This document shows positions 7,366 to 12,490 of a stretch of 12,490 nt of DNA, one piece after another. Source of the stretch: Reyranella sp. (GTDB lineage Bacteria > Pseudomonadota > Alphaproteobacteria > Reyranellales > Reyranellaceae); NCBI GenBank assembly GCA_004296815.1, contig SCVT01000245.1, forward strand, positions 1-12,490, written 5' to 3'. Numbering within the stretch: position 1 is the stretch's first letter; every line of letters begins with the position of its first letter. The notes below the pieces were generated by a model. It was not told where the DNA came from. It saw nothing but the letters and a program-made list of their open reading frames with translations, and ran no database searches. Made by a program: the position numbers and the translations under genes.

Positions 7366-9015
7366 TCACTCGTGGCCGTTGCGTGGCAGCACAATGACGA
7401 CCGAAAGTCCGCCGCCGATCCGGTTGTTGGCGCTGACCTGGCCGCCCAGCGCCTCGACGTTGCGCCGCACGATCCAGAGGCCGAGACCCGAGTGTTCGAT
7501 CTTGCCGTCCGAGCCGGGGCCCTCTTCGGGGCGCGATGAGAAGTAGCGCTCGAAGATGTGGTCGATGCGCGCCGGCTCGACGCCGGGTCCTTCGTCGTCG
7601 ATCTGCAGTTCGACCGTCTCCGGGTTCGCAGTGAGGGTGACGACGATCGACGATCCGTTCGGCGCGAAACTGATGGCGTTCTCCAGAACGCTTTGCAGGA
7701 CCGTCTCCAGCATGCCTTCACCGGCCCGTACGACCGCACGCTCGTCGAGCCGTCGCGTGAGGCGGATGTCGCGCGCCGCCAGGATCTCGCGGAAATGGCG
7801 GGCCGCGTCGCCGACCAGCAGCGACAGGTCGGTCGGCACGCGCGGCGCGTCGATCATGTCGGCGGCGCTGGTGTCGTAGTGCTGGGCGGCGTTGACCAGG
7901 GCGAGCAGCCGGGCCAGCGAGGAATCGACGATCTCCAGCGCCCGGCGCGCCCGCAGGTCGTCCTCGGGAACGGCGCGCCGTACCGGCCGCAGCGCCGATT
8001 GCACGGCGGCGAGTGGCGTCTTGAACGAATGAGCATTGTCCTCCGCCGATTGCCGGATCTGGCGCGAGACGCGCCGGAGCTCGTGCACCAGCTTGTCGAA
8101 GGCGCGGGCCACGCTCGAAAGCTCGGGCACGACATTGCGGCGCGTGAAGGCGGAATCGCCGATGCGGCCCTGGCTGATGTCGTTGGCGACGTTGCGGAAG
8201 CGGGCGAGGCTGAGGCGGATGCTGACGGCGATCAGCAGCGCCAGGATCGCGACCACGAGGTAGATGCCGGCGGCGACCCGGATCTCGCGCGTCTCCCAGT
8301 AGGGCCGGCCGATCGAGGTGTTGAGGAATTCCGACGTCACGTGCGTCGAGGTCAGCACCCAGCAATTGCCGCGGGCGAAGATCGGGATGATCGAGGTCAG
8401 CAGCTCGACCCTGCCGTCGGACTGCGTGTAGCGGATCTCGTTGGAGGCGTCCCACCGGCACGCTTCGGAGAGGCGCTGCAGGATGCCGCGCTGGCGCAGC
8501 TCCTCGAGTTCGGCCGACACCGCATCGGGCTGCAGCGGCGGCGTCGAGCCGACGAGGTAGAAGCGGCCGGTCGCCCGGTCGGCCGGCGGTTGATACATGA
8601 GCTTGAGCACGGTGCCGTCGCTGCCGTACTTGGCGAGCTCGGTGTTGAGCGCCATCGGCGCCGACGGATCGGCGTCCTTGAGGATCGGGGTGAGGGCGGC
8701 CGCGATGAGGGCGCTGCGGTCCTGGACGGCCCGCGTGACCAGCGCCCGCATCTGCCGGTCGGCGCTCTCGAACTGCCCGTAGAGCACGATCGGCAGCGCG
8801 ATGAAGATGCCGATCAGGGCGACAAGCTTGAGCGTCAGCGAGGCGGCGAGGCGGCGCAGCGCCGCCCGCCAACCCCGCGTCGCAGGTGTCCTAGGTCTTG
8901 CCCCAGCGGTAGCCGAAGGACTGGTAGTTGTCGATCTCGGCAAACTCCGGGTCGACGGCTCTGAACTTGTTCCGAATCCGCTTGATGCAGGAGCGGACGT
9001 TTGTTCGATAGCCAT
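7366..9015 (-). CDS. Sensor histidine kinase, ChvG-like, 549 aa
   Basis: Inner-membrane sensor kinase expected to phosphorylate the adjacent regulator. In order: a Ser/Thr/Pro-rich cytoplasmic N-terminus (1-50), TM1 (about 60-79), a periplasmic sensor region (about 80-246), TM2 (about 247-267), a HAMP-like linker (to about 320), an H-box NAHSFKTPL with His329, and an ATPase domain with N-box LENAISFAPNGS (444-455), G1 DDEGPGV (473-479), F-box IFERYF (487-492) and G2 HSGLGLWIV (508-516). NAISFAP and HSGLGL recall ChvG/ExoS. The ATG at 9015 lies 125 nt inside the regulator gene. It has GGGGAG 8 nt upstream, and no ATG or GTG occurs between it and TM1; the only other usual start is a TTG at 8943. 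So the start is likely, though the low-complexity N-terminus looks overprinted. The stop lies 97 bp before manC. Confidence 0.9.
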   Translation of the reverse strand: MAIEQTSAPASSGFGTSSEPSTRSLPRSTTTSPSATAGARPRTPATRGWRAALRRLAASLTLKLVALIGIFIALPIVLYGQFESADRQMRALVTRAVQDRSALIAAALTPILKDADPSAPMALNTELAKYGSDGTVLKLMYQPPADRATGRFYLVGSTPPLQPDAVSAELEELRQRGILQRLSEACRWDASNEIRYTQSDGRVELLTSIIPIFARGNCWVLTSTHVTSEFLNTSIGRPYWETREIRVAAGIYLVVAILALLIAVSIRLSLARFRNVANDISQGRIGDSAFTRRNVVPELSSVARAFDKLVHELRRVSRQIRQSAEDNAHSFKTPLAAVQSALRPVRRAVPEDDLRARRALEIVDSSLARLLALVNAAQHYDTSAADMIDAPRVPTDLSLLVGDAARHFREILAARDIRLTRRLDERAVVRAGEGMLETVLQSVLENAISFAPNGSSIVVTLTANPETVELQIDDEGPGVEPARIDHIFERYFSSRPEEGPGSDGKIEHSGLGLWIVRRNVEALGGQVSANNRIGGGLSVVIVLPRNGHE

Positions 9016-9688
9016 TCTCGCCGCTCCCCGCGATGAAGCCCACGTAGTGCATGCAATCGTAGACGGCGCGGTATGTTACATAAGTTCCGATGCTCGAGGC
9101 GAGCAGATGCACGATCTTGAACTCGGTTAAGGTCAGGTTGATGTCCGTGTCGTCCCAGTAGGCACGGCTGATCCCGGGCTTCAGCATCAGCCGTCCGCAG
9201 TGGAAATTGCCCTCGAATTCGGGATCCGCGCTCTTCTTGGCCGAATCGATGATGATCCGTAACCGCTGGGCCAGGATAGGCACGCCGCGCGACTTGTCGA
9301 CGAAGTCGAGCGCGCCGCGGTCGAGCGCCAGCTTCTCGTAGGCCGGCTGGGTCCGGCCCGTCAGGAAGACCACGGGCAGCACCACGCCCATGCGTCGCAG
9401 CTTGGGCAGCAGGTCGATTCCGGTCACGCTGGGCAGGCTCCAGTCGAGCACGATGATCTCCGAATCGAGGCTGCCCTTGTCGAAGGCCTCGATCAGCTGC
9501 GCGCCGTCGGGGAAGGACGTGACGTCGAATCCGTAGTCGCCGAGCTCGCTGCTCACCGCCTCGCGGAAGTCGTCGTCATCCTCGACGAAGGCTACTCGAA
9601 TGCGCTTTTCGGCGTCGTTTGCGTTGGGTTTGAACACGGGATTGGAGCTGGGCCAGGCAGAGACGGTTTCCTTCAACTGAGTTGTCAT
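8891..9688 (-). CDS. OmpR-family response regulator, ChvI-like, 265 aa
   Basis: Cytoplasmic DNA-binding regulator activated by phosphorylation. After a 28-residue leader the receiver domain (about 30-148) shows the acidic cluster VEDDDD (35-40), phosphoacceptor Asp82 in LDWSLP, Thr110 and Lys132. A winged-helix domain follows (about 165-263) with LTLTEFKIVHLLAS (185-198), YRTNVRSCIKRIRNKF (227-242) and the C-terminal FGYRW (258-262), typical of OmpR-type regulators that bind tandem direct repeats. The ATG at 9688 has only a moderate ribosome-binding site (AAGG 9-10 nt away). It lies 113 nt inside the lipoprotein gene; a GTG at 9637 is the alternative but has no Shine-Dalgarno. The 3' end overlaps the kinase gene by 125 nt. 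The location suggests control of the neighbouring exopolysaccharide operon, as ChvI does in rhizobia. That target is inferred, not shown. Confidence 0.93.
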   Translation of the reverse strand: MTTQLKETVSAWPSSNPVFKPNANDAEKRIRVAFVEDDDDFREAVSSELGDYGFDVTSFPDGAQLIEAFDKGSLDSEIIVLDWSLPSVTGIDLLPKLRRMGVVLPVVFLTGRTQPAYEKLALDRGALDFVDKSRGVPILAQRLRIIIDSAKKSADPEFEGNFHCGRLMLKPGISRAYWDDTDINLTLTEFKIVHLLASSIGTYVTYRAVYDCMHYVGFIAGSGENGYRTNVRSCIKRIRNKFRAVDPEFAEIDNYQSFGYRWGKT

Positions 9689-10160
9689 CGCTCTTCACCT
9701 TGTACGCAAGAGTTCCGAACTGCTTGGTCTCGACATTCGGATAGAGCTGGATGTCGAGAGTGCACTTGCCGTCGCGGTATCGCCATTGTTTGCCGGGCGG
9801 ATGCGTCTCCTCGCTTGTTGGGGCGCCGAGCAGGGCCCGGAGTTCGGTTTCCGTCTTGCCGGTGAGGGCAAGAGGCGGGCTGTCGGGGGTGGCTGATGCT
9901 GTTGCAGTGGCTGTGTCTCCATCCGTCGGGGAGGCCGCGGCCGAGGCTTGGGCAGCGCCGGTGCCGCGCACCGTGGCGGTGGGCTGCGGCTTGGCAGCAG
10001 TGGAGGGACCGGTCGTCGCGCGGCGTGCCTGCTGGGGGGCAGGCGTCGGGTTGGTGAGGCGCAGCAGGTCGTCCCGCGCCGAACGTGCGACCTCGCACCC
10101 CGACACGAGCAACACCAATCCAAGTCCCATTGTCCCAGTCATGAGGTTGCCGAGCTTCAT
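9576..10160 (-). CDS. Small outer-membrane lipoprotein of unknown function, 194 aa
   Basis: I do not recognise a named gene. Residues 1-22 form a lipoprotein signal with lipobox LVSGC and Cys22; Glu23 at +2 favours the outer membrane. A long Ala/Thr/Pro-rich linker (about 38-97) leads to a small domain, LTGKTETELRALLGAP (99-114), then KQWRYRDGKCTLDIQLYPNV (124-143). The order 'short helix, LG-P, W-Y, C-L' resembles SmpA/BamE-like lipoproteins, though weakly. Cys133 and Cys168 could form a disulfide. The final 37 residues are encoded inside the regulator gene; they include RLCLAQLQ, which looks like a real domain end, then a very basic tail (TQRKRRRKAHSSSLRRG). The ATG at 10160 puts the signal peptide at the terminus, but its ribosome-binding site is poor. 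The overlap with the response regulator implies co-translation and suggests a role in envelope signalling (inference). Confidence 0.75.
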   Translation of the reverse strand: MKLGNLMTGTMGLGLVLLVSGCEVARSARDDLLRLTNPTPAPQQARRATTGPSTAAKPQPTATVRGTGAAQASAAASPTDGDTATATASATPDSPPLALTGKTETELRALLGAPTSEETHPPGKQWRYRDGKCTLDIQLYPNVETKQFGTLAYKVKSDDNSVEGNRLCLAQLQSRVQTQRKRRRKAHSSSLRRG

Positions 10161-10207
10161 CCCGCATCCGAAAAAGTCTGGTTGTGCCTACGCTTAAGTC
10201 TAGCATG

Positions 10208-10245
10208 TGGCGGGTTTGCGGCATGGTGCGCCCCCAAACCCACCA
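10208..10245 (-). promoter_or_regulatory. Leader RNA stem upstream of the lipoprotein gene
   Basis: On the minus strand TGGTGGGTTT (10245-10236) can pair with AAACCCGCCA (10217-10208): nine Watson-Crick pairs and one G-U wobble, across an 18-nt loop. On the plus strand the same position would be a C-A mismatch, so the structure favours minus-strand RNA. It would lie about 48 nt upstream of the lipoprotein ATG, in its 5' leader. Confidence 0.35.
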
Positions 10246-10371
10246 ACGGTACCCCTTGAGTTCCGGTTGCGCCTGCGGCGCGAGATTGACAACACGTCGC
10301 AGGGACTCCCTGAAGGGAGCGAGGCCGGCGACAAGTCACGTCCGCAGAGGCGAATCTCAAGCCACTGCCGG

Positions 10372-10384
10372 CATGATAATCATG
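10372..10384. promoter_or_regulatory. Palindrome, possible operator
   Basis: CATGAT and ATCATG flank a single central A, giving a perfect 13-bp palindrome that is AT-rich against its GC-rich surroundings. Such a site suits a small dimeric DNA-binding protein. It lies about 210 bp upstream of the lipoprotein gene and about 90 bp past the methyltransferase stop. No partner regulator can be named. Confidence 0.3.
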
Positions 10385-10401
10385 GATCACAGATTGGCCA
10401 C

Positions 10402-10425
10402 CGTGCGCGAAACTATTCGCGCACG
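10402..10425. terminator. Perfect 10-bp hairpin downstream of the methyltransferase gene
   Basis: CGTGCGCGAA (10402-10411) and TTCGCGCACG (10416-10425) are exact reverse complements around a 4-nt loop. It lies 52 nt past the methyltransferase stop on the minus strand. It is the most stable inverted repeat I found in the window. No T-run follows on either strand, so it would be an atypical, GC-rich terminator; an alternative is a protein-binding palindrome. Confidence 0.45.
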
Positions 10426-10476
10426 CAGACGCGGCATTCGGCAACGACTAGTGTGAGCGTGCCTGCGATTTGGCGA

Positions 10477-11196
10477 TCAGGCCGACGCGGCCCATCTTCG
10501 GTCGGCGCGCGGTCCGCTGTCGCCCGGCACGAAGAGCAGGTCGAGCTGGGCCGTCGCCTGGTCGAGCGGACGTCGACGCAGGCCCACGATGTCGACCAGC
10601 GAGAAGCCGCGGTCGCCGAGGAACGCTACGACGTCGCGCATCTCCGCGCCACCCTTGACGGTGGCGATGGTGCTTGTCTCGATCACCAGCGCATCGATCT
10701 CCGCGAGACGCCCCGTCATGCCGGCCAGCACCATGAGCTCCGCGCCCTGCACGTCGATCTTGCAGAGCGACGGACGCGCGATCGGCCCGAACAGCGTGTC
10801 GAAGCGGCGTACCTTCACGCGGTCGATGCGCCTCACCTGCCGAGGGCCTACTTCCTCGAGCAGCGTCGATTCCTGAATGTCGCCACGGACCTCGAGCTCG
10901 GCTTCGCCATCGCGATCGGCCAGCGCCACCGCGTGCAGCTCGCAGCGCAGCCGCTTCGCGAGCCGCTGCATGTAGGCGTAGGATTCCCGCGCCGGATCGA
11001 CCAGGTGATAGAAGGCATCGGGGAAGGCGCGATAGAGCGGGAAGGTGCCGTAGCCCACGCCGATGTCGAACACCGTCGCCGGGGCGAAGCCGTGATGCTG
11101 CAGCATGCGCATCGAGCGCGCCCACGAGGGCAGGCCCGACAGGGCCGGCAGCGACGAGGCGAAGGGACGGAGCTGGTCCTTCAGGAAGGTCTTCAT
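10477..11196 (-). CDS. FkbM-family SAM-dependent methyltransferase, 239 aa
   Basis: Predicted cytoplasmic O-methyltransferase. The SAM-binding motif VFDIGVGYGTFPLY (42-55) is followed by the acidic strand-2 residue Asp68 (LVDP). The FkbM signature CKIDVQGAELMVLAGM is at 145-160. Members methylate sugars in polysaccharides or glycolipids and hydroxyls in secondary metabolites, so methylation of a sugar in the nearby exopolysaccharide is plausible but not proven. The length is usual for the family. The ATG at 11196 starts a complete domain but has only a weak ribosome-binding site. The C-terminal tail (about 226-239) is polar and probably disordered. The gene is transcribed in the same direction as the polysaccharide and signalling genes but is separated from them by 316 bp and a strong hairpin, so it is probably its own transcript. 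A TTGRTCAC site lies 45 nt upstream. Confidence 0.9.
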   Translation of the reverse strand: MKTFLKDQLRPFASSLPALSGLPSWARSMRMLQHHGFAPATVFDIGVGYGTFPLYRAFPDAFYHLVDPARESYAYMQRLAKRLRCELHAVALADRDGEAELEVRGDIQESTLLEEVGPRQVRRIDRVKVRRFDTLFGPIARPSLCKIDVQGAELMVLAGMTGRLAEIDALVIETSTIATVKGGAEMRDVVAFLGDRGFSLVDIVGLRRRPLDQATAQLDLLFVPGDSGPRADRRWAASA

Positions 11197-11228
11197 CGTC
11201 GACTTCTAGCGGCCGACACCCGGAGCCT

Positions 11229-11274
11229 GTGTGATCCCGGTGTGATCAATGAGTGGTTCCGGGGCTGGTTCCGG
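11229..11274. repeat. Two pairs of short tandem direct repeats in the divergent promoter gap
   Basis: GTGTGATC occurs at 11229-11236 and 11240-11247 (11-bp period). TGGTTCCGG occurs at 11254-11262 and 11266-11274 (12-bp period). Both periods are close to one DNA helical turn, as expected for a tandem-bound dimer such as an OmpR-type regulator. They lie in the 128-bp gap between the divergent methyltransferase and hydrolase genes. Confidence 0.45.
11242..11249 (-). promoter_or_regulatory. TTGRTCAC site 4 (candidate regulator site)
   Basis: The minus strand reads TTGATCAC, 45 nt upstream of the methyltransferase ATG and 75 nt from the divergent hydrolase start. Here the core GATCACAC is repeated 11 bp away on the same strand, giving a tandem arrangement that the other three sites lack in clear form. 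Confidence 0.35.
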
Positions 11275-11324
11275 CACGGTCCTTGATTACAGTGGCTGCG
11301 ATACTGCAATCGAGAGGAGCCCCC

Positions 11325-12490
11325 GTGGCGACGAACGTCCTGGAGATCAACCCCGAGCGGCTGTGGGAGACGCTGGAGCGCTCGGCCGGGATCGGCCGCT
11401 TCCGTGATGTCGGCTTGCGCCGGCTGGCGCTGTCGGCGGAAGACAAGGAGATGCGCGACGTCTTCATCGGCTGGGCCAAGGAGGCGGGCTGCACCGTCGA
11501 GGTCGATCGCCTGGGCAACATCTTCGCGCGTCGCGCGGGCCGCGACCCGTCGCTGCCGCCGGTGGCGATCGGCAGCCATCTCGACACCCAGATCTGCGGC
11601 GGCCGATACGACGGCATCCTGGGCGTGCTGTGCGGGCTCGAGGTCGTGCGCACGCTGAACGACCGCGGGCTCGCGACCAAGCGCGGCATCGAGGTGATCT
11701 GCTGGACCAACGAGGAGGGCGCGCGCTTCAACCCGCCCATGATGGGCTCGATGGCCTTCGCCAAGGTGCTGAAGCTCGAGGACGTGCTGGCGACCAGAGA
11801 CGATGCCGGCATCACCGTCGAGCAGGCGCTCGACGAGATCGGCTATGCGGGGTCGGCTCCCGTCGGCCGGGAATTCGATTCCTACCTCGAACTGCACATC
11901 GAGCAGGCGCCCGTGCTCGACCGCGAGAAATGCGACGTCGGCATCGTGGTCGGCGGCTACAAGACCCAGGCGCTCAGGCTCACGATCAGCGGTGACACCG
12001 GCCATGCAGGCGGCACGCCCATGGCGATGCGGCGCAACGCGCTGGTCGGCGCGGGCTACGTGATCGCCTCGGTCAACGATATCGGCCTTGCCTATGCCGC
12101 GGACGAGGGGCGCACCACCACAACCCGGATCGAGAGCTTCCCGAACCTCGCCGGCACCTACGCCGAGCAGGTGAAGCTCACCATCGACTTCCGCCACATC
12201 GACGCCGACCGGTTCAAGGCAATGCGCCGCGACGTCGATGCCGCGATCGCGGCGGCGGCCAAGAAGGCCAATGTCGAGATCGAGATCGCCGAGGGCTGGG
12301 GCTGGGGCAGCGAGCTGTTCGCGCCCGAGTGCATCGACCTCCTGAAGGCCACGGCGAAGGAGCTCGGCCTGCCCTATCGCGAGATGCGGAGCCAGGCCGG
12401 GCACGACGCCTATGCCGTGGCGACCATGGCGCCGACGGCGATGATCTTCACGCCCTGCTTCGAGGGCATCAGCCACAATGTGAACGAGAA
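11325..12490 (+). CDS. M20-family Zn-dependent amidohydrolase (N-carbamoyl-L-amino-acid hydrolase / allantoate amidohydrolase type), C-terminus cut
   Basis: Predicted cytoplasmic metallo-amidase that hydrolyses an N-carbamoyl amino acid, ureidopropionate or allantoate-like substrate, releasing CO2 and ammonia. The 388 visible codons show the expected dinuclear metal ligands: His85 in GSHLDT, Asp96 in GRYDGILG, Glu131 with catalytic Glu130 in TNEEGARF, His191 in ELHIEQ and His384 in GISHN. SGDTGHAGGTPM (222-233) belongs to the dimerisation or lid domain, and QAGHDAYAVA lies at 357-366. The family is usually just over 400 aa, so only about 20-35 residues are missing at the right edge. The GTG at 11325 has AGGAG 5 nt upstream, a strong ribosome-binding site. 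Ala195 replaces the Gly usual after HIEQ. It is divergent from the polysaccharide genes and probably belongs to nitrogen or pyrimidine catabolism. The exact substrate cannot be read. Confidence 0.93.
   Translation, partial: MATNVLEINPERLWETLERSAGIGRFRDVGLRRLALSAEDKEMRDVFIGWAKEAGCTVEVDRLGNIFARRAGRDPSLPPVAIGSHLDTQICGGRYDGILGVLCGLEVVRTLNDRGLATKRGIEVICWTNEEGARFNPPMMGSMAFAKVLKLEDVLATRDDAGITVEQALDEIGYAGSAPVGREFDSYLELHIEQAPVLDREKCDVGIVVGGYKTQALRLTISGDTGHAGGTPMAMRRNALVGAGYVIASVNDIGLAYAADEGRTTTTRIESFPNLAGTYAEQVKLTIDFRHIDADRFKAMRRDVDAAIAAAAKKANVEIEIAEGWGWGSELFAPECIDLLKATAKELGLPYREMRSQAGHDAYAVATMAPTAMIFTPCFEGISHNVNE

Larger units (their letters stand above)
10161..10476. other. Intergenic leader region without a convincing gene
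   Basis: These 316 bp separate the methyltransferase stop from the lipoprotein start. Small open frames on both strands lack coding-like composition and ribosome-binding sites. The region holds a wobble-paired stem (10208-10245), a palindrome (10372-10384), a perfect 10-bp hairpin (10402-10425), and smaller inverted repeats such as CTCCCT/AGGGAG near 10306-10319. It should contain the promoter of the lipoprotein-regulator-kinase genes, but I see no clear -35/-10 pair. A plus-strand TTGACA at 10286-10291 has no matching -10. Confidence 0.6.

Noticed and set aside
10286..10291. Perfect TTGACA on the plus strand as a -35 box
   Set aside because: No -10-like hexamer at 16-19 bp, and no plus-strand gene follows for about 1 kb.
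10157..10444. 95-codon minus-strand open frame in the 316-bp gap
   Set aside because: No ribosome-binding site, no domain and biased composition; it also crosses the lipoprotein start.
11283..11310. TTGATT plus TGCAAT as a promoter for the hydrolase
   Set aside because: The -10 match is weak, and transcription would start inside the Shine-Dalgarno, leaving no usable leader.
11193..12476. 427-codon minus-strand open frame opposite the hydrolase
   Set aside because: The plus strand encodes a well-conserved M20 enzyme with all metal ligands; the minus frame is a compositional shadow.
1..12490. CRISPR array, tRNA, rRNA, insertion sequence or phage genes
   Set aside because: No regularly spaced repeats, tRNA-like folds, transposase motifs or terminal inverted repeats were seen; gene order and composition are uniform.

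Overview
The window is very GC-rich bacterial DNA with strong GC bias at third codon positions, which produces many long antisense shadow frames. The protein families (a ChvI/ChvG-like two-component pair, a short GumB-like export lipoprotein next to a Wzc/ExoP-like co-polymerase, and an FkbM methyltransferase) suggest an alphaproteobacterium, probably near the Rhodospirillales. That placement is inference: there is no rRNA or marker gene here.

Layout: nine genes lie on the minus strand and one on the plus strand. Read in the minus direction from the right, they are an FkbM-type methyltransferase (11196-10477), a roughly 316-bp gap with several hairpins, a small lipoprotein (10160-9576), an OmpR-family response regulator (9688-8891) and its sensor kinase (9015-7366). 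Then comes an exopolysaccharide operon: mannose-1-phosphate guanylyltransferase/mannose-6-phosphate isomerase (7268-5805), polysaccharide export lipoprotein (5704-5081), chain-length regulator fused to a BY-kinase (5081-2775), two glycosyltransferases (2778-1549 and 1544-345), and the first 85 codons of a probable undecaprenyl-phosphate sugar phosphotransferase that runs off the left edge. On the plus strand at the right edge is a divergent M20-family Zn hydrolase of the N-carbamoyl-amino-acid hydrolase/allantoate amidohydrolase type, cut by the window end.

How the genes fit together: the manC-type enzyme supplies GDP-mannose. The phosphotransferase would load the first sugar on undecaprenyl phosphate, and the glycosyltransferases extend the unit. 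The BY-kinase co-polymerase and the outer-membrane export lipoprotein control polymerisation and carry the chain out. No Wzx flippase or Wzy polymerase is visible, so the locus continues outside the window. The two-component pair directly upstream is a natural candidate regulator of the operon, and the lipoprotein overlapping the regulator gene may be a signal input.

The most unusual points are these. The lipoprotein, regulator and kinase genes overlap by 113 and 125 nt in different frames. The 8-mer TTGRTCAC occurs four times, found by eye, always in an intergenic gap, always in the same orientation and 45-75 nt upstream of a minus-strand gene. Perfect stem-loops sit on the stop codons of two genes in the polysaccharide operon.
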